From Thermoplasmatales archaeon (lineage in GTDB: Archaea; Thermoplasmatota; E2; DHVEG-1): a stretch of DNA of 5,821 nt. How positions within the stretch are numbered: the stretch's first letter is position 1; each line of letters opens with the position of its first letter. Where the stretch lies: assembly GCA_023140035.1 (NCBI GenBank), contig JAGLML010000081.1, positions 1 to 5,821 of the forward strand, written 5' to 3'. A program made the translations under genes and the position numbers. This document shows positions 3,861-5,821 of this stretch, piece after piece. Below the pieces are notes generated by a model. That model did no database searches. It was not told the DNA's origin and saw only the letters and a list, made by a program, of their open reading frames with translations.

Positions 3861-5816
3861 TTAGGATAGAATAACACTTTTTATTTCACTTAAATCATCG
3901 AGACTGTTCATTTTTACCATCTTATTAGAAATAGTGTAGAGTACATCATCAATGTATAATGAACGGGAAATATAAGCTGAGGATTGTCGCCAGAACCACC
4001 AGTTTTCGTTTTCTTGTTTCTCATCATCACTAACATGTGTGATTCTACCTCGGTAATCAAAACCATCCAGGTTTAACCTTATAACATACGCCCCTTGGAA
4101 TGTAAACTCTCCATATTCACCAGGATATTCTTCATATTCACTTTTTATTTCATCACTGATCTCATATAGACTGATAGGTAACACCAGTAGTTCTTTTCCT
4201 TTATCAAACAAGAACGCTTTATGATCATATAATGCAGGGCTATCTGTTCCTCTGTCACCAATTATCATTTTGTCAATCTCTTTTGGATTCTCAAAATCAC
4301 TTACATCAAAAAGAGCAATCTTAAGTCCCTGATACCATGCAAAGTTGGTATCATTTGTTTCAACAGTGTCTTTTCCAATACCAATAATATGATTTTCATC
4401 ATATGGATGCAAATAGTTTGAGTAACCAGGTATTTTCAGATAACCCAGTATTTTTGGATCATAGGGATCAGATAAATCTATAGTGTAAAAAGGATCAGTG
4501 TTTTTGAACGTCACAAGATAAGCTTTGTCACCTATAAACCGGGATGAATAAATTTGCTCTCCTTCGGCAATTCCTTCAATTGCGGATATGCGTTTGAGGT
4601 TTTCATCAAGAATATAGATATTATTTTTAGATGGATTTGTTTCATCCCAAGAAAAACCCTTAGTTGTTGCTAATCTAAAGAAATTATTATGTTCATCCAT
4701 TGAGAACTGATTTAAAACATGACCTGGGACCTCACCATTACTAACATAGCCTATATCTCCATTATCAACTTGTATTTTATGGATAACCGTGGTCTCCTCA
4801 TATGAAGTATATGGTAACCCTATCAATGGATCTGTATCGTATTCATACTTCGTGTAGACAAGATAGATATTGTTTTCTGACATGTACATGTTCTCTGAAA
4901 TACCGATTAAAAAGCTTTTTTCATTGATTTCCATATCATTAAGATTAATCGCAATCACATGCGTCATTGTATCAACAATTTCGGGTGAATCAGCATAGTA
5001 GATTTGATCATAGGGTATTTTCTTTGTGTCGTTGTCAATAGTAATTTCAGGTACATTTAACGAGTAATTTCCTTCATAATGCCTATAAATGTAATATGAG
5101 TGTTCTGATGATACAACGTAGATGTAATCACCAATCATTCTCGAGTCAAAATATGTTCCATCTATTTCAATATCTTTCACAAGTTCAGGATTTTCTTTTT
5201 CAGAAATATCATAGATTTTTATAACTGAGGATGAAACCTCCCATGACTCTTCTTCAGGTATAACATCACCGGTTTTTTCATCGCTATCAATATATCCTCC
5301 GTACAATATTGGATAATTATATGAACTTCCAAACACAATCAAATAATCATCATTAACAAAGAACTCGCTAATGTAAACATCCTCCTTAATAGATATTTTT
5401 GATAAAATATTGGCATCATTTACGGGGTAGGCTTTTAATATATACAGATTTTGATCTGATAAAGCATACAGATATATTCCATCTGTTTTAACAATATCAG
5501 GTTCATCCACACCTTCAACTTGCACGTTTGTTGTTGAATAATCAGTAGAACCATCATCACCAGATTTAGATTCTGAGCCATCAGACTCAGCCATCATTAG
5601 TGAATCGCCTCTTAAATATTGATAATTGCTGCCATTATAACTTTCATAATTTGTTTTTAGAAAATCTAGCAATTCATCATAGGATGAAAAAGTTTTAACT
5701 TGATATGAATTTTCTACATTTGGAATATTGGTTATTAAATAGGCTCCAAAAATAGTTGCAACTAATAAAACGATTAATATGAAAAAACCCTTAATTTTAA
5801 CACTATTTTTATCCAT
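3861..5816 (-). CDS. Membrane-anchored secreted beta-propeller domain protein (PF09826/COG4880 type)
   Basis: A 651-residue protein with one N-terminal hydrophobic segment (about 10-29, after KNSVKIKG), which acts as an uncleaved anchor or signal peptide and places the rest outside the cell. A Ser/Asp/Gly-rich linker (77-95) leads to the family hallmark TNVQVEGVDEPDIVKTDG (96-113). Propeller blades follow with repeated patterns: a K-IYDIS---NPELVKDIEIDG blade near 200-235, RFIGDKAYLVTF plus YTIDLSDPYDPKILGYLKIPG near 426-464, ALFDVSDFENPKEIDKMIIGD near 501-521, and a closing SLYIDDVLYTISN near 619-631. The length is normal for the family and there is no frameshift. Its molecular role is unknown; binding or scaffolding at the cell surface is usual speculation. 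ATG 5816 is the first Met before the basic-hydrophobic leader, but only 5 bases upstream are visible, so the promoter and ribosome-binding site cannot be judged. The composition is acidic and Tyr-rich, typical of an extracellular protein. Confidence 0.92.
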   Translation of the reverse strand: MDKNSVKIKGFFILIVLLVATIFGAYLITNIPNVENSYQVKTFSSYDELLDFLKTNYESYNGSNYQYLRGDSLMMAESDGSESKSGDDGSTDYSTTNVQVEGVDEPDIVKTDGIYLYALSDQNLYILKAYPVNDANILSKISIKEDVYISEFFVNDDYLIVFGSSYNYPILYGGYIDSDEKTGDVIPEEESWEVSSSVIKIYDISEKENPELVKDIEIDGTYFDSRMIGDYIYVVSSEHSYYIYRHYEGNYSLNVPEITIDNDTKKIPYDQIYYADSPEIVDTMTHVIAINLNDMEINEKSFLIGISENMYMSENNIYLVYTKYEYDTDPLIGLPYTSYEETTVIHKIQVDNGDIGYVSNGEVPGHVLNQFSMDEHNNFFRLATTKGFSWDETNPSKNNIYILDENLKRISAIEGIAEGEQIYSSRFIGDKAYLVTFKNTDPFYTIDLSDPYDPKILGYLKIPGYSNYLHPYDENHIIGIGKDTVETNDTNFAWYQGLKIALFDVSDFENPKEIDKMIIGDRGTDSPALYDHKAFLFDKGKELLVLPISLYEISDEIKSEYEEYPGEYGEFTFQGAYVIRLNLDGFDYRGRITHVSDDEKQENENWWFWRQSSAYISRSLYIDDVLYTISNKMVKMNSLDDLSEIKSVILS

Positions 5817-5821
5817 ATTTT

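Noticed and set aside
1..5821. A multi-gene defence or novel metabolic system
   Set aside because: The genes face mixed directions with individual promoters, and their families (purine synthesis, base-excision repair, small regulators, envelope proteins) do not form a known or coherent system in this window.

Overview
The window looks archaeal. It starts inside purP, the ATP-grasp FAICAR synthetase that replaces the first half of PurH only in Archaea. It also carries short AT-rich BRE/TATA-like promoters, two small winged-helix proteins, a four-helix membrane protein of archaeal type and a secreted beta-propeller protein of the PF09826/COG4880 type. The DNA is AT-rich. The gene mix would suit a mesophilic or moderately thermophilic euryarchaeote-grade lineage, perhaps Thermoplasmatota or a methanogen relative, but the window alone does not fix the lineage.

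Layout from left to right: purP on the minus strand, cut by the left edge (1-852); a winged-helix regulator on the minus strand (969-1328); a 142-bp divergent promoter region; a 70-residue SAP-like protein on the plus strand (1471-1683); endonuclease III on the minus strand (1690-2358), meeting the previous gene tail to tail with 6 bp between stops; a second divergent promoter region of about 209 bp; a tandem DUF2582-type winged-helix protein on the plus strand (2568-2951); a convergent spacer with hairpins and a palindrome; a four-TM membrane protein on the minus strand (3083-3544); a 316-bp stretch holding a promoter and a possible broken reading frame; and a 651-residue membrane-anchored secreted beta-propeller protein on the minus strand (3861-5816).

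The genes do not form an obvious operon or a recognisable defence or mobile system. Most have their own promoter, with a TATA-like box about 30-50 nt before the start codon. The functions are purine synthesis, base-excision repair, small DNA-binding regulators and envelope proteins, which is ordinary archaeal core and housekeeping content. I found no tRNA, rRNA, CRISPR array or insertion sequence.

The most unusual signals are small. One is a near-perfect inverted copy of the translation-initiation region shared by the divergent nth and DUF2582 genes. Others are a 14-bp perfect palindrome between convergent genes, a shared CGAAACTRATAAA promoter core, and an 89-codon stop-free frame with no ATG downstream of the beta-propeller gene.
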